DNA of 64,000 nucleotides from Candidatus Tectimicrobiota bacterium. GTDB lineage: Bacteria; Tectomicrobia; Entotheonellia; Entotheonellales; Entotheonellaceae. The DNA lies in contig BPKO01000004.1 in assembly GCA_026005175.1 (NCBI GenBank), forward strand, positions 186,001 to 250,000, read 5' to 3'. Of the stretch, positions 57,025-64,000 are shown piece by piece (within the stretch, counting starts at the first letter, position 1; each line of letters starts with the position of its first letter). A model generated the notes under the pieces. That model was not told the origin of the DNA. It saw only the letters and a program-made list of their open reading frames with translations, and did not search any database. The translations under genes and the position numbers were made by a program.

Positions 57025-57243
57025 ATGAAAGCACGCGTGGCGCTCGTCGCTTTGCTTTTCTTGGTGGGCGGCTGCGCGGTGCAAAGCGCGCCGCCGTCCG
57101 TGCCGCCGCACCGCTTTGACAAAACCGAAGTCGACCTCGAATACGGCCGCCCCGAGCCGGCGGTGCGCTACCGCCCGCCGCGCGGGGCCCACCTCTATGA
57201 CTATGACAAAACCGAGGTCGACCTTGCCACGCCGCGGCGCTGA
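57025..57243 (+). CDS. Small lipoprotein with duplicated DKTEVDL motif
   Basis: 72 aa. A lipoprotein signal is clear (VALVALLFLVGGC, lipobox VGGC with Cys17). The mature chain is Pro/Arg-rich and contains FDKTEVDLEYGRPEP and, about 28 residues on, YDKTEVDLATP, an exact seven-residue repeat DKTEVDL. No family recognised. It is squeezed between divergent tmk and the convergent larE (2 bases from its end). Probably envelope anchored; function unknown. Confidence 0.7.
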   Translation: MKARVALVALLFLVGGCAVQSAPPSVPPHRFDKTEVDLEYGRPEPAVRYRPPRGAHLYDYDKTEVDLATPRR

Positions 57244-57245
57244 GC

Positions 57246-58085
57246 TCAGGAGGCCACCCCCGGCTGGGAAGTCGCCGGCAACGCCTCGTTCAGGCTGCCC
57301 GAGCGAAAGCCGGCCAAGTCGAGAGTGACGTAGGTGTAGCCCAGGGCTTTGAAGTGGGCCACCAGCTCCTGGCGCAGGGGCTCGGCCAGCAAGCGCGGCA
57401 TGTCCTCGGGCAGCACCTCGATGCGCGCCACCTGCTCGTGGTGCCGCACGCGGAAGACACGCAGCCCGCGCTCGCGCAGGAACTGCTCGGCGCGCTCCAC
57501 GGTACTCAGCTTTTCCAGGGTGATGAGCTGCCCGTAAGGCACCCGCGAGGCCAGGCAGGCAAAGGAGGGCTTGTTCCACGTGGGCAGGCCAAAGCGCCGC
57601 GACAGCTCGCGGATTTCTGCCTTGCTGAGCTCGGCCTCGTCCAGCGGCGCCCGCACCGCGTACTCGCGGGCCGCCTGCGCTCCCGGGCGGTGGTCGCCGC
57701 GGTCGTCGAGCATGGCGCCGTACACCACGTGGCGGTAGCCTAGCTGGCGCGCCAGCGGCTGCAGCTTCTGGAAGAGCTCTGACTTGCAGAAGTAGCAGCG
57801 GTTGGTGGGGTTGGCGGCGTAGTTGGGGTTGGCCAGCTCCTCGGTGGCGATGAGCCGGTGGGCAATGCCGATGTGCTTGGCCACGGCAATCGCTTCTTCG
57901 AGCTCTGCCCGCGGCAGCGACGGCGACACCGCGGTCACCGCCAGGGCGCGATCGCCCAGCGCCAGGTAGGCCGCCTGCGCCAGCAGGGAGCTGTCCACGC
58001 CGCCCGAAAAGGCCACGATGACGCTCTCCATGCCGCGCAGGATCTCCAGCAGGCGCTCCAGTTTGGCTTCCAGGGGGTCGGTCAT
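57246..58085 (-). CDS. larE: LarE: ATP-dependent sacrificial (or Fe-S) sulfur transferase
   Basis: 279-aa PP-loop enzyme for the nickel-pincer nucleotide of LarA. The PP-loop SGGVDSS is at 27-33. NPTNRCYFCKSELF gives Cys97-x2-Cys100, and KPSFACLASRVPYG gives Cys177, the position of the sulfur-donating cysteine of L. plantarum LarE. Three cysteines match the form that carries a 4Fe-4S cluster and can use external sulfide, not the single-Cys sacrificial type. ATG 58085 precedes MTDPLEAK. LarB and LarC are not seen here. Confidence 0.92.
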   Translation of the reverse strand: MTDPLEAKLERLLEILRGMESVIVAFSGGVDSSLLAQAAYLALGDRALAVTAVSPSLPRAELEEAIAVAKHIGIAHRLIATEELANPNYAANPTNRCYFCKSELFQKLQPLARQLGYRHVVYGAMLDDRGDHRPGAQAAREYAVRAPLDEAELSKAEIRELSRRFGLPTWNKPSFACLASRVPYGQLITLEKLSTVERAEQFLRERGLRVFRVRHHEQVARIEVLPEDMPRLLAEPLRQELVAHFKALGYTYVTLDLAGFRSGSLNEALPATSQPGVAS

Positions 58086-58096
58086 GGGGCCTCCTT

Positions 58097-60700
58097 TCAT
58101 GCCACCACCGCCCACGGCTCGTACTGCGGCAGCGGCACCAGTTCTGCCTCCTCGCGCACCAGGGTCTCGAGCTTGCGCACCCGCAGCAAGCGCAGCGCCT
58201 CGCCTTCGAGGCCCAGCAGAGCCTGCACCACTTCGGGGGGCTTGGCTTCTCCCTCGTGCAGCAGCATCTCCAGCACCACCGCCTCGGGCGTGTCGGCCAG
58301 CACCTCGAGGCGCACGATGCCCGGGCGCAGGTTGACCCGCCGCGGGCCTTTTTTGTGCCAGCGCCTCACCCACACCGCTTCTTCGGCCAGCAGCGCCGCC
58401 ACGCGCGGCGCCAGCGGGCCGAGGCCGGCCGGCAGCAGCGAGCGCGGCACCTCCACCGTGTAGTGCGCTGCCAGCGGCAGCGCCATCAGCGCCGGGGCGC
58501 GCAGCGGCACTTCCCAGGCGGCCAGCAGGCAGGCGTGCGCCGGCAGCACCGCCTGCAGGCGGGCCGCCACCGCCTCGGGGTCGCAGCGCGCGTAGAGCAC
58601 CACGTCGGCGTACTCCGCCTCGCTTTCCACCCCCACCGGCCGCGCGGTGGCAAAGCTGAGCAGCGGCTGCGGGTGGAAGCCCTGCGAGTACTGCACCGGC
58701 AGGCCGGCGCGGCGCAGGGCGCGGGTAAAGAGGCGCACCGTCTCCAGGTGCGACAGCAAGCGCAGCGGGCCGCGGAGGGCAAAGCGCAGGCGCACTTTCT
58801 GCTGCGGCTGCGTCTGCGGCCGCTGCTGTGCCGAGCGGCGCTGCCAGCTCGCTTCCCGCTTGCGCCCTTCGTGGCTGGCGCGCAGCATGGTAAGGCAGCC
58901 GGCCCTGTTGCGGTCCATCACCCCGCACTGGTGGCACTTGACGGCGCGGCAGTCCTCGGCCAGCAGGGCAAGGCGGGAGCGCCAGTACTCGTCGATGAAG
59001 TACTGCTTGTCCACCAGGCAGTCGATGTGGTCCCAGGGCAGCGGCTCCCGCAGATCGCGCTGGCGCAGGTAAAACGCCATGTCGATGCCGCTGCGCGCCG
59101 CCGCTTCCTGCCACTTGCCAAAGTCAAAGTGCTCGCCCCAGGCATCAAAGCGGCAGCCCAACCGGTGCGCCGCTTCCAGCAAGCGCCCCACCTGGCGGTC
59201 GCCGCGGGAAATCACCCCTTCGAGGAAGCTCATGTGGGCGTCGTGACGGCCGAACTTGAGCCCGAACTGGCGCGTTTCGGCTTGCAGCAGCGCCTGCTTG
59301 TGCAGCGTCTCCTCGATGGAGATCTGGCGCTCCCACTGGAAGGGGGTAAAGGGCTTGGGCACAAACGTCGACACCCCGAGGTTGACGCGCGCCCGCGGGT
59401 TGTGCTGCCGCCCGTGCGCCAGCACGCGCCGCGCCAGGCGGCCAATGGCGCGCACGTCCTCGTCGGTTTCCGTAGGCAGGCCAATCATGAAGTAAAGCTT
59501 CACTGCCTCCCAGCCGCGGGCAAAGACCTCGCCGGTGACGGCGAGCAGCTCCTCGTCGGGGATCCACTTGTTGATCACCGCCCGCAGGCGCGGCGTGGCC
59601 GCTTCCGGGGCAAAGGTGAGGCCGGTCTTGCGCACCGTGGCCACCATCTCCGCCAGCTCCACCGCAAACGAATCGAGGCGCAGCGAGGGCAGCGAGATGG
59701 CCACGTGCTCGGGCAGGCCCAGGGCCACTGCCTGATCCACCAGGTGGCGCACCTGGCTGTAGTCGCAAGTGCTCAGCGACGACAGGGAGATCTCCTCGTA
59801 GCCGGTGCGGGCGATGGTTTCCGTGGTGAGGCGCGCCAGCGTCTCCAAGCTGCGCTCGCGCACCGGGCGGTAGAGCATGCCGGCCTGGCAGAAGCGGCAG
59901 CCCTGGGTGCAGCCGCGTAGCACTTCCAGCGACACGCGGTCGTGCACCTGGGCGGTGAAGGGCACCACGTAGTCGGTGGGAAAGGGGGCGGTGTCGAGGC
60001 TGGCCACCGAGCGCTTGGCGATCACCTGGCCGCCGGTGTCGGGGAGGAGTTCGCCCTGCGGGGTGCGGCGTAGGGGGTAAAGGGCGGGCACGTAGACGCC
60101 AGGTACCGCGGCCAGGCGCCGCAGCTGCTCGTCGCGCCGCAGCCCTTTGGCCTCGCGCAGCGCGGCCACCAGCTCCACCACCACCTCCTCGCCGTCGCCA
60201 ATGACAAAGGCGTCGATGAAGTCAGCCAGCGGCTCGGGGTGAAACGCCCCCGGCCCGCCGGCCAGCACCAGCGGCAAGTCGGCGTCGCGCTGCGCGGTGC
60301 GCAGCGGCAGGCCGCTCAGCGCCAGCATTTGCAAGATGTTGGTGTAGCTCAGCTCGTACTGCAGGGTAAAGCCAATGGCGTCAAAGTGGCGCAGCGGCGT
60401 TTTGCTCTCCAGGCTAAAAAGGGGCAGACCCCGCGCCTGAAGCAGCGCCTCCAAGTCGGGCGCCGGCATGTAGACCCGCTCTGCCCACACCCCGGGCAGC
60501 CGGTTGAGGATGCCGTAAAGAATGAGCAGGCCGAGGTTGGAGAGGCCCAAGTCGTAGAGGTCGGGAAAAGCCAGGGCGATGCGCACCTCGACCGCGGCCG
60601 GGTCCTTGTGCACGCTGTTGAGCTCGCAGCCCAGGTAGCGGCTGGGCTTTTCCACCCGGGGCAAGATTTCTCGGTCGAGCAGCGTGGCCAGAGAACCCAT
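58097..60700 (-). CDS. B12-binding/radical SAM protein fused to DUF2344 (TIGR03960 + TIGR03936 type)
   Basis: 867 aa. Residues 1-170 resemble the B12-binding-type N-domain (LAFPDLYDLGLSNLGLLILYGILN, LPLVLAGGPGAFHPEPLADFIDAFVIGDGEE). The radical SAM domain has LRGCTQGCRFCQAGMLY (Cys-x3-Cys-x2-Cys) near 262-272. After about 640 comes the radical-SAM-linked DUF2344 region (RLRFALRGPLRLLSHLETVRLFTRALRRAGLP), which is often a separate gene. Function unproven. The second Cys pair (KCHQCGVMDR) sits before DUF2344. It is followed 11 bases later by larE. Confidence 0.9.
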   Translation of the reverse strand: MGSLATLLDREILPRVEKPSRYLGCELNSVHKDPAAVEVRIALAFPDLYDLGLSNLGLLILYGILNRLPGVWAERVYMPAPDLEALLQARGLPLFSLESKTPLRHFDAIGFTLQYELSYTNILQMLALSGLPLRTAQRDADLPLVLAGGPGAFHPEPLADFIDAFVIGDGEEVVVELVAALREAKGLRRDEQLRRLAAVPGVYVPALYPLRRTPQGELLPDTGGQVIAKRSVASLDTAPFPTDYVVPFTAQVHDRVSLEVLRGCTQGCRFCQAGMLYRPVRERSLETLARLTTETIARTGYEEISLSSLSTCDYSQVRHLVDQAVALGLPEHVAISLPSLRLDSFAVELAEMVATVRKTGLTFAPEAATPRLRAVINKWIPDEELLAVTGEVFARGWEAVKLYFMIGLPTETDEDVRAIGRLARRVLAHGRQHNPRARVNLGVSTFVPKPFTPFQWERQISIEETLHKQALLQAETRQFGLKFGRHDAHMSFLEGVISRGDRQVGRLLEAAHRLGCRFDAWGEHFDFGKWQEAAARSGIDMAFYLRQRDLREPLPWDHIDCLVDKQYFIDEYWRSRLALLAEDCRAVKCHQCGVMDRNRAGCLTMLRASHEGRKREASWQRRSAQQRPQTQPQQKVRLRFALRGPLRLLSHLETVRLFTRALRRAGLPVQYSQGFHPQPLLSFATARPVGVESEAEYADVVLYARCDPEAVAARLQAVLPAHACLLAAWEVPLRAPALMALPLAAHYTVEVPRSLLPAGLGPLAPRVAALLAEEAVWVRRWHKKGPRRVNLRPGIVRLEVLADTPEAVVLEMLLHEGEAKPPEVVQALLGLEGEALRLLRVRKLETLVREEAELVPLPQYEPWAVVA

Positions 60701-60730
60701 GATCCCTCCTCTTTTTCCAGAATCGGGCCG

Positions 60731-61615
60731 CTAGCGGCGCGCCGCGGCTTCTTGGACGTCGGCATGGTACGAGCTGCGCACCAGGGGGCCGGCTTCCACG
60801 TGGACAAAGCCCAGGGCTTCCCCCGCCTGCCGCAGCGCCGCAAATTCCTCCGGGGTGTAGTAGCGCACCACCGGCAAGTGGTGCGGCGAGGGGCGCAGGT
60901 ACTGGCCGATGGTGAGCAAGTCGACCTCGGCGGCGCGCAAGTCGCGCAGGGTAGCCAGCACCTCCTCGAAGGTCTCGCCCAGCCCCACCATCATTCCCGA
61001 CTTGGTGCGCAGCGTGGGGTCGAGCTGTTTGGCCCGCCGCAGCAGCTCCAGCGAGCGGGCGTAGCGCGCCTGCGGCCGCACCTGGCGGTAGAGGCGCGGC
61101 ACGCTTTCGATGTTGTGGTTGAGCACGTCCGGCCGTGCCGCCACCACTTCGGCCAGCGCCTCCCAGTTGCCTTTGAAGTCGGGAATCAGCACCTCCACCT
61201 TGCAGGCGGGCAGGCGGCGGCGGATGGCGCGAATGGTGGCCGCAAAAATGTGGCTGCCGCCGTCGGGCAAGTCGTCGCGGTTGACCGAGGTAACCACCGC
61301 GTAGCGCAGGTTGAGCAGCGCCACCGCCTGCGCCACCCGCTCGGGTTCGGCCTCGTCCAGCGGCAGCGGCCGCCCCGTTTTGACGGCGCAAAAGCCACAG
61401 CTGCGCGTGCAGGTATCGCCCAGCAGCATGAAGGTGGCGCTGCGGCGCTCCCAGCACTCGCCGATGTTGGGGCACAGGGCCTCCTCGCACACCGTGTGCA
61501 GGCGCCACTGGCGCACCAGGCGCTTGAGGGCGAAGTAGTTGTCGCCGCTGGGCAGCCGCACCCGCAGCCAGGGCGGCTTGCGCGGCGCCGGAGTTTGCAG
61601 CTGCAGCAGCGCCAC
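60731..61615 (-). CDS. lipA: Lipoyl synthase LipA
   Basis: 294-aa radical SAM enzyme that inserts two sulfurs into octanoyl chains. Auxiliary cluster [13 protein letters not shown] and the SAM cluster [13 protein letters not shown] are complete; [18 protein letters not shown] and [17 protein letters not shown] are typical. The usual C-terminal RSSYHAD serine is present. LipB is not in the window. It lies 30 bases before the large radical SAM gene and 12 bases after xdhC. Confidence 0.97.
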   Translation of the reverse strand: MALLQLQTPAPRKPPWLRVRLPSGDNYFALKRLVRQWRLHTVCEEALCPNIGECWERRSATFMLLGDTCTRSCGFCAVKTGRPLPLDEAEPERVAQAVALLNLRYAVVTSVNRDDLPDGGSHIFAATIRAIRRRLPACKVEVLIPDFKGNWEALAEVVAARPDVLNHNIESVPRLYRQVRPQARYARSLELLRRAKQLDPTLRTKSGMMVGLGETFEEVLATLRDLRAAEVDLLTIGQYLRPSPHHLPVVRYYTPEEFAALRQAGEALGFVHVEAGPLVRSSYHADVQEAAARR

Positions 61616-61627
61616 GGGCCCTTCCTC

Positions 61628-62752
61628 CTAGCCGGCCAGCGAGGCCACCTCGCGCCGCGGGTCGTGGCTGCGCTTGCGGCGCGTCTCTTCCACCTTGCCC
61701 AGGCGCCGCTCGCGGATGAGCTCGGCCACGATGCTGATGGCGATCTCTTCCGGGGTGTCGGCGCCGATGTTGAGCCCGATGGGAGCGTGCACGCGCTCCA
61801 GGCAAGCGCGCGGTACCCCCTTGGCTTCCAGGCGCTTCCACATCTTGGCGATTTTGCTCTTGCTGCCGATCATGCCGATGTAGCGCGCCGGCTGGGCGTA
61901 GATCTGCTCCAGGATGCGCTGGTCGTGCTGGTGGCCGCGGGTAACCAGCACCACGTAGTCGTCCTGCCCGAAGGAAAAGGTCTCGCCCACGCGGTCAAAG
62001 TCCATGACGATCGTCTCGTCGGCCTCGGGAAAGCGCTCCTTGTTGGCAAACGCCGGCCGGTCGTCGATCACCTTGACGCGGAAACCGGCCAGCTTGGCGG
62101 CACGCACCACGAAGAAAGAGACGTGGCCGCCGCCAAAGACGTAGACGGTCGGCGTGGGCAGGATGGGCTCCAGAAAGAGGCGCACCGCCTCCCCGCTTTC
62201 GCTCGTGTAGTCCAGGAGGGCAAACTGCTCGCCTTGCAGGATGGTGCGGCCCTGCTCCTGCACAAACGCCTCCAGCGCCGGGTCGCCAAACGAGCCCACC
62301 ACGCGGCCGTCGTCGCACAGCAGCAGCTTGCGCCGCCCCTGGGGGTAGCGCGGCAAGTCGCTGAGAATGGTGGCCAGGGTGCCGCGGTGGCCGGTTTCTT
62401 TGAGCTGCAAAATGGTGCGGAAGATCTCCACCCCCTGCTCGGGCAGGGGCTCGGTGAGGATCTCCACGATGCCGCCGCAGTTGAGGCCGCTTTCCCCGGC
62501 ATACTTCTCGGTGAGGATGAACTGCTGGATGCGGCTCTTGCCCTCCTCCATCACCCGGCAGGCTTCGGCCCACACGTCGGCTTCCAGACAGCCGCCGCCA
62601 ACGGTGCCCACGATTTTGCCCTCCGGGGTGACCAGCATCTTGCTCTTTTCGCTCATCGGCAGCGAACCTTTCGAGGCGATGATGGTCGACATCGCCCCTT
62701 TTTCGCCGCGTTCCAAAAGCGCGATGGCGGTTTTGAAGACCTCGTCGATCAC
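61628..62752 (-). CDS. XdhC/CoxI family protein
   Basis: 374-aa protein. N-terminal XdhC/CoxI domain (KSKMLVTPEGKIVGTVGGGCLEADVW) and C-terminal Rossmann-like XdhC domain (VYVFGGGHVSFFVVRAAKLAGFRVKVIDDRP, YIGMIGSKSKIAKMW, IGLNIGADTPEEIAISIVAEL). The family sulfurates or inserts the molybdenum cofactor in xanthine dehydrogenase-type enzymes. No molybdoenzyme is visible in the window, so its client must be elsewhere. It is one of a sulfur-chemistry run with lipA and larE. Confidence 0.92.
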   Translation of the reverse strand: MIDEVFKTAIALLERGEKGAMSTIIASKGSLPMSEKSKMLVTPEGKIVGTVGGGCLEADVWAEACRVMEEGKSRIQQFILTEKYAGESGLNCGGIVEILTEPLPEQGVEIFRTILQLKETGHRGTLATILSDLPRYPQGRRKLLLCDDGRVVGSFGDPALEAFVQEQGRTILQGEQFALLDYTSESGEAVRLFLEPILPTPTVYVFGGGHVSFFVVRAAKLAGFRVKVIDDRPAFANKERFPEADETIVMDFDRVGETFSFGQDDYVVLVTRGHQHDQRILEQIYAQPARYIGMIGSKSKIAKMWKRLEAKGVPRACLERVHAPIGLNIGADTPEEIAISIVAELIRERRLGKVEETRRKRSHDPRREVASLAG

Positions 62753-62785
62753 GGCGGCATCCTCCTTTCCAGGGCCCTGCTTTTC

Positions 62786-64000
62786 TCATCCTAGCGCAGG
62801 TGCCGGAGCAAGGCAAGCCTCGCCCGCCAGGGCACGGGTGTACTCGCGCTGCAGCCGCTGCTGCTGGCGGTCGCTGGCCAGGAAGTCCCAGGGCAGGGCG
62901 GCGCCAGGGGAAAGCGGCGTGCACACGAAGCGCTCCCAGTCAAAGTCCAGCTCGCGGGCGGCACGGCGCCAGTCGCCCCCCAGGCGGTGGGTGGCCAGCA
63001 AGAACGTGCGCAGGCGGCGGTCGCCGCGCGCCAGCACCGCCTCCAGGTAAGCGCTTTTTAGGCTTTCGTGCTTGAGGCGGATGTGCGACTGCGGGCGCAA
63101 GGCGCGGCGCAGGGTGGCCAGGCGTGCCTCCACCAGGCGCGGCGGCGCCATGGCGCACCACTGCAAGGGGGTGGCCGGCTTGGGGATAAAGGGGTTGACG
63201 CTCACCGTCAGCGTGCCCAGGGCGCCGCGGGCGCGGCCGTAGCGCACCATGAGGTGCCAGATCTTAAAGACCAGGGCCACCAGCTCCTGCACGTCCTCTT
63301 CGCGCTCGGTGGGCAAGCCGATCATCGAGTAGAGCTTCAAGTCGCGGATGCCTTTGGCCAGCAGGCGCTCGACGCCGCCCAGGATGTCTTCCTCGCTGAG
63401 CTCCTTGCGGATGAGTTGCCGCAGGCGCTCCGAGCCGGCCTCCGGGGCCACCGTGCAGGAGCGCACGCCGCTTTGCACCATGGCCTCGATGAGCACCTCG
63501 GGCATGCGGTCCATGCGCAGCGAGGAGATGCTGATGGCCACCTCGAGGGCGAGCAGCCCTTGCACCACCTCGGCCAAGTGGCGGTAGTCGCCGGTGGCGG
63601 AGCTGATGAGGCCCACGCGGCGCAGCGGCGGATGGCCGCTGGCGCGGTCGCGCTCTTGCTGCGCCCGCACCAGCCCCAGCACCGTCTCGGCCGGCAGCTG
63701 GCGGAACTTGGGGTAAACGTAGCCCACGGTGCAAAAACGGCACTTCCACGGGCAGCCGCGGGTAATCTCGACCAGCAGGGTGTCGCTGAACTCGGTGTCG
63801 GCGGTGAGCACCGTGCTGTAAGCCGGCCACTTGGCAAGATCGGTGATTTTGCGCGGCGGCAAGGCGGCGCAGGAGGCCTCATGCAGGCGCGGCACGTAGA
63901 CCCCGGGCAAAGTGGCAGCCCGGCGCAGGTGCTCCTCCCGCGGCGCGTCCAGGGTGTCGTGTAGCAAGTCGAGGTAGTCGTTGACGGCCTCTTCCCCGTC
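62786..64000 (-). CDS. B12-binding/radical SAM protein, second copy (5' end outside window)
   Basis: 405 aa visible; the start lies beyond base 64000. The SAM cluster motif is ITRGCPWKCRFCTVGY. APEAGSERLRQLIRKELSEEDIL and LKLYSMIGLPTEREEDVQELVAL follow, both typical. The C-terminal region (PLQWCAMAPPRLVEARLATLRRAL, HESLKSAYLEAVLARGDRR) resembles the first copy at 58.1-60.7 kb, but DUF2344 is missing. Two such genes flank xdhC and lipA. Function unknown. Confidence 0.88.
   Translation of the reverse strand, partial: DGEEAVNDYLDLLHDTLDAPREEHLRRAATLPGVYVPRLHEASCAALPPRKITDLAKWPAYSTVLTADTEFSDTLLVEITRGCPWKCRFCTVGYVYPKFRQLPAETVLGLVRAQQERDRASGHPPLRRVGLISSATGDYRHLAEVVQGLLALEVAISISSLRMDRMPEVLIEAMVQSGVRSCTVAPEAGSERLRQLIRKELSEEDILGGVERLLAKGIRDLKLYSMIGLPTEREEDVQELVALVFKIWHLMVRYGRARGALGTLTVSVNPFIPKPATPLQWCAMAPPRLVEARLATLRRALRPQSHIRLKHESLKSAYLEAVLARGDRRLRTFLLATHRLGGDWRRAARELDFDWERFVCTPLSPGAALPWDFLASDRQQQRLQREYTRALAGEACLAPAPALG

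Noticed and set aside
60239-62794. Open frame of 851 codons on the plus strand opposite radical SAM, lipA and xdhC
   Set aside because: Antisense shadow from high GC at third codon positions; no motif or ribosome site, while the minus-strand genes are well-known families.

Overview
The window is a GC-rich (roughly two-thirds G+C by eye), gene-dense bacterial chromosome segment with about 63 protein genes, no rRNA or tRNA that I could recognise, no CRISPR array and no insertion sequence. Gram-negative-type traits include Tat-exported solute-binding proteins, lipoproteins, the haem chaperone CcmE, an ExeA-like envelope ATPase, lipoyl synthase, a GldA/GldFG-type exporter and a textbook sigma-54 promoter. 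GroESL is controlled by a perfect CIRCE operator. IspG is the long (plant/Chlamydia/Bacteroidetes-like) form. I infer an uncultured or poorly sampled high-GC lineage (Rokubacteria/Methylomirabilota-, Tectomicrobia- or Deltaproteobacteria-like); the phylum cannot be fixed from the sequence alone.

Layout. 1-1.7 kb: the end of a branched-chain amino-acid ABC operon (livG, livF) and a carboxymuconolactone-decarboxylase-like gene. 1.7-10.9 kb, minus strand: hslO and ccmE with a CcmI-like membrane protein, then a catabolic-looking run (SMP-30 lactonase, a 670-aa alpha/beta hydrolase, class III aminotransferase, MetE-like methyltransferase, cupin, BtpA). 11-13.3 kb: a LarA-family gene overlapping an N-formylglutamate amidohydrolase. 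13.3-17.3 kb, minus: grpE, dnaK, a stand-alone RAM-domain protein, a small membrane protein and a methyltransferase. 17.4-23.7 kb, plus: rqcH, a phosphoesterase, hyuA and hyuB. 23.7-28.8 kb: small accessory genes. 28.8-30.9 kb: groES-groEL. 31-34.6 kb: a zinc-ribbon protein and a Gld-type ABC exporter whose permease and auxiliary subunits are fused. 34.6-37 kb: a nested palindrome and promoter, a non-coding interval, a second LarA-family gene and an SDR. 37-40.2 kb: ispG and sua5. 40.2-44 kb, minus: a LivK-like binding protein, a flavin disulfide reductase and a TVP38 protein. 44-47.8 kb: dppABC-like peptide transporter. 47.9-50.7 kb: a sigma-54-driven trio (small unknown protein, FGE-fold protein, ExeA-LysM ATPase). 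50.7-57.2 kb: rnhA with a viroplasmin-like tail, a purine permease, thioredoxin, pdxH, a PAC2 protein, a hydrolase, a phosphatase, tmk and a tiny lipoprotein. 57.2-64 kb, minus: larE, two B12/radical-SAM proteins, lipA and xdhC.

How the parts relate. Two LarA-type enzymes and LarE (maker of the nickel-pincer cofactor) occur in one window but in three separate transcription units; larB and larC are not visible. The heat-shock genes form two units with different control: groESL has CIRCE, while dnaK has a strong sigma-70-type promoter and no CIRCE. Many units are tightly coupled by ATGA or TGATG overlaps.

Data caution. At least 13 single-base indels, mostly at homopolymer runs, break otherwise well-conserved genes (livG, livF, the SMP-30 gene, groEL, the second larA, dppB six times, and the small gene at 48 kb twice). 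Because groEL is affected, most are probably sequence or assembly errors rather than biology.
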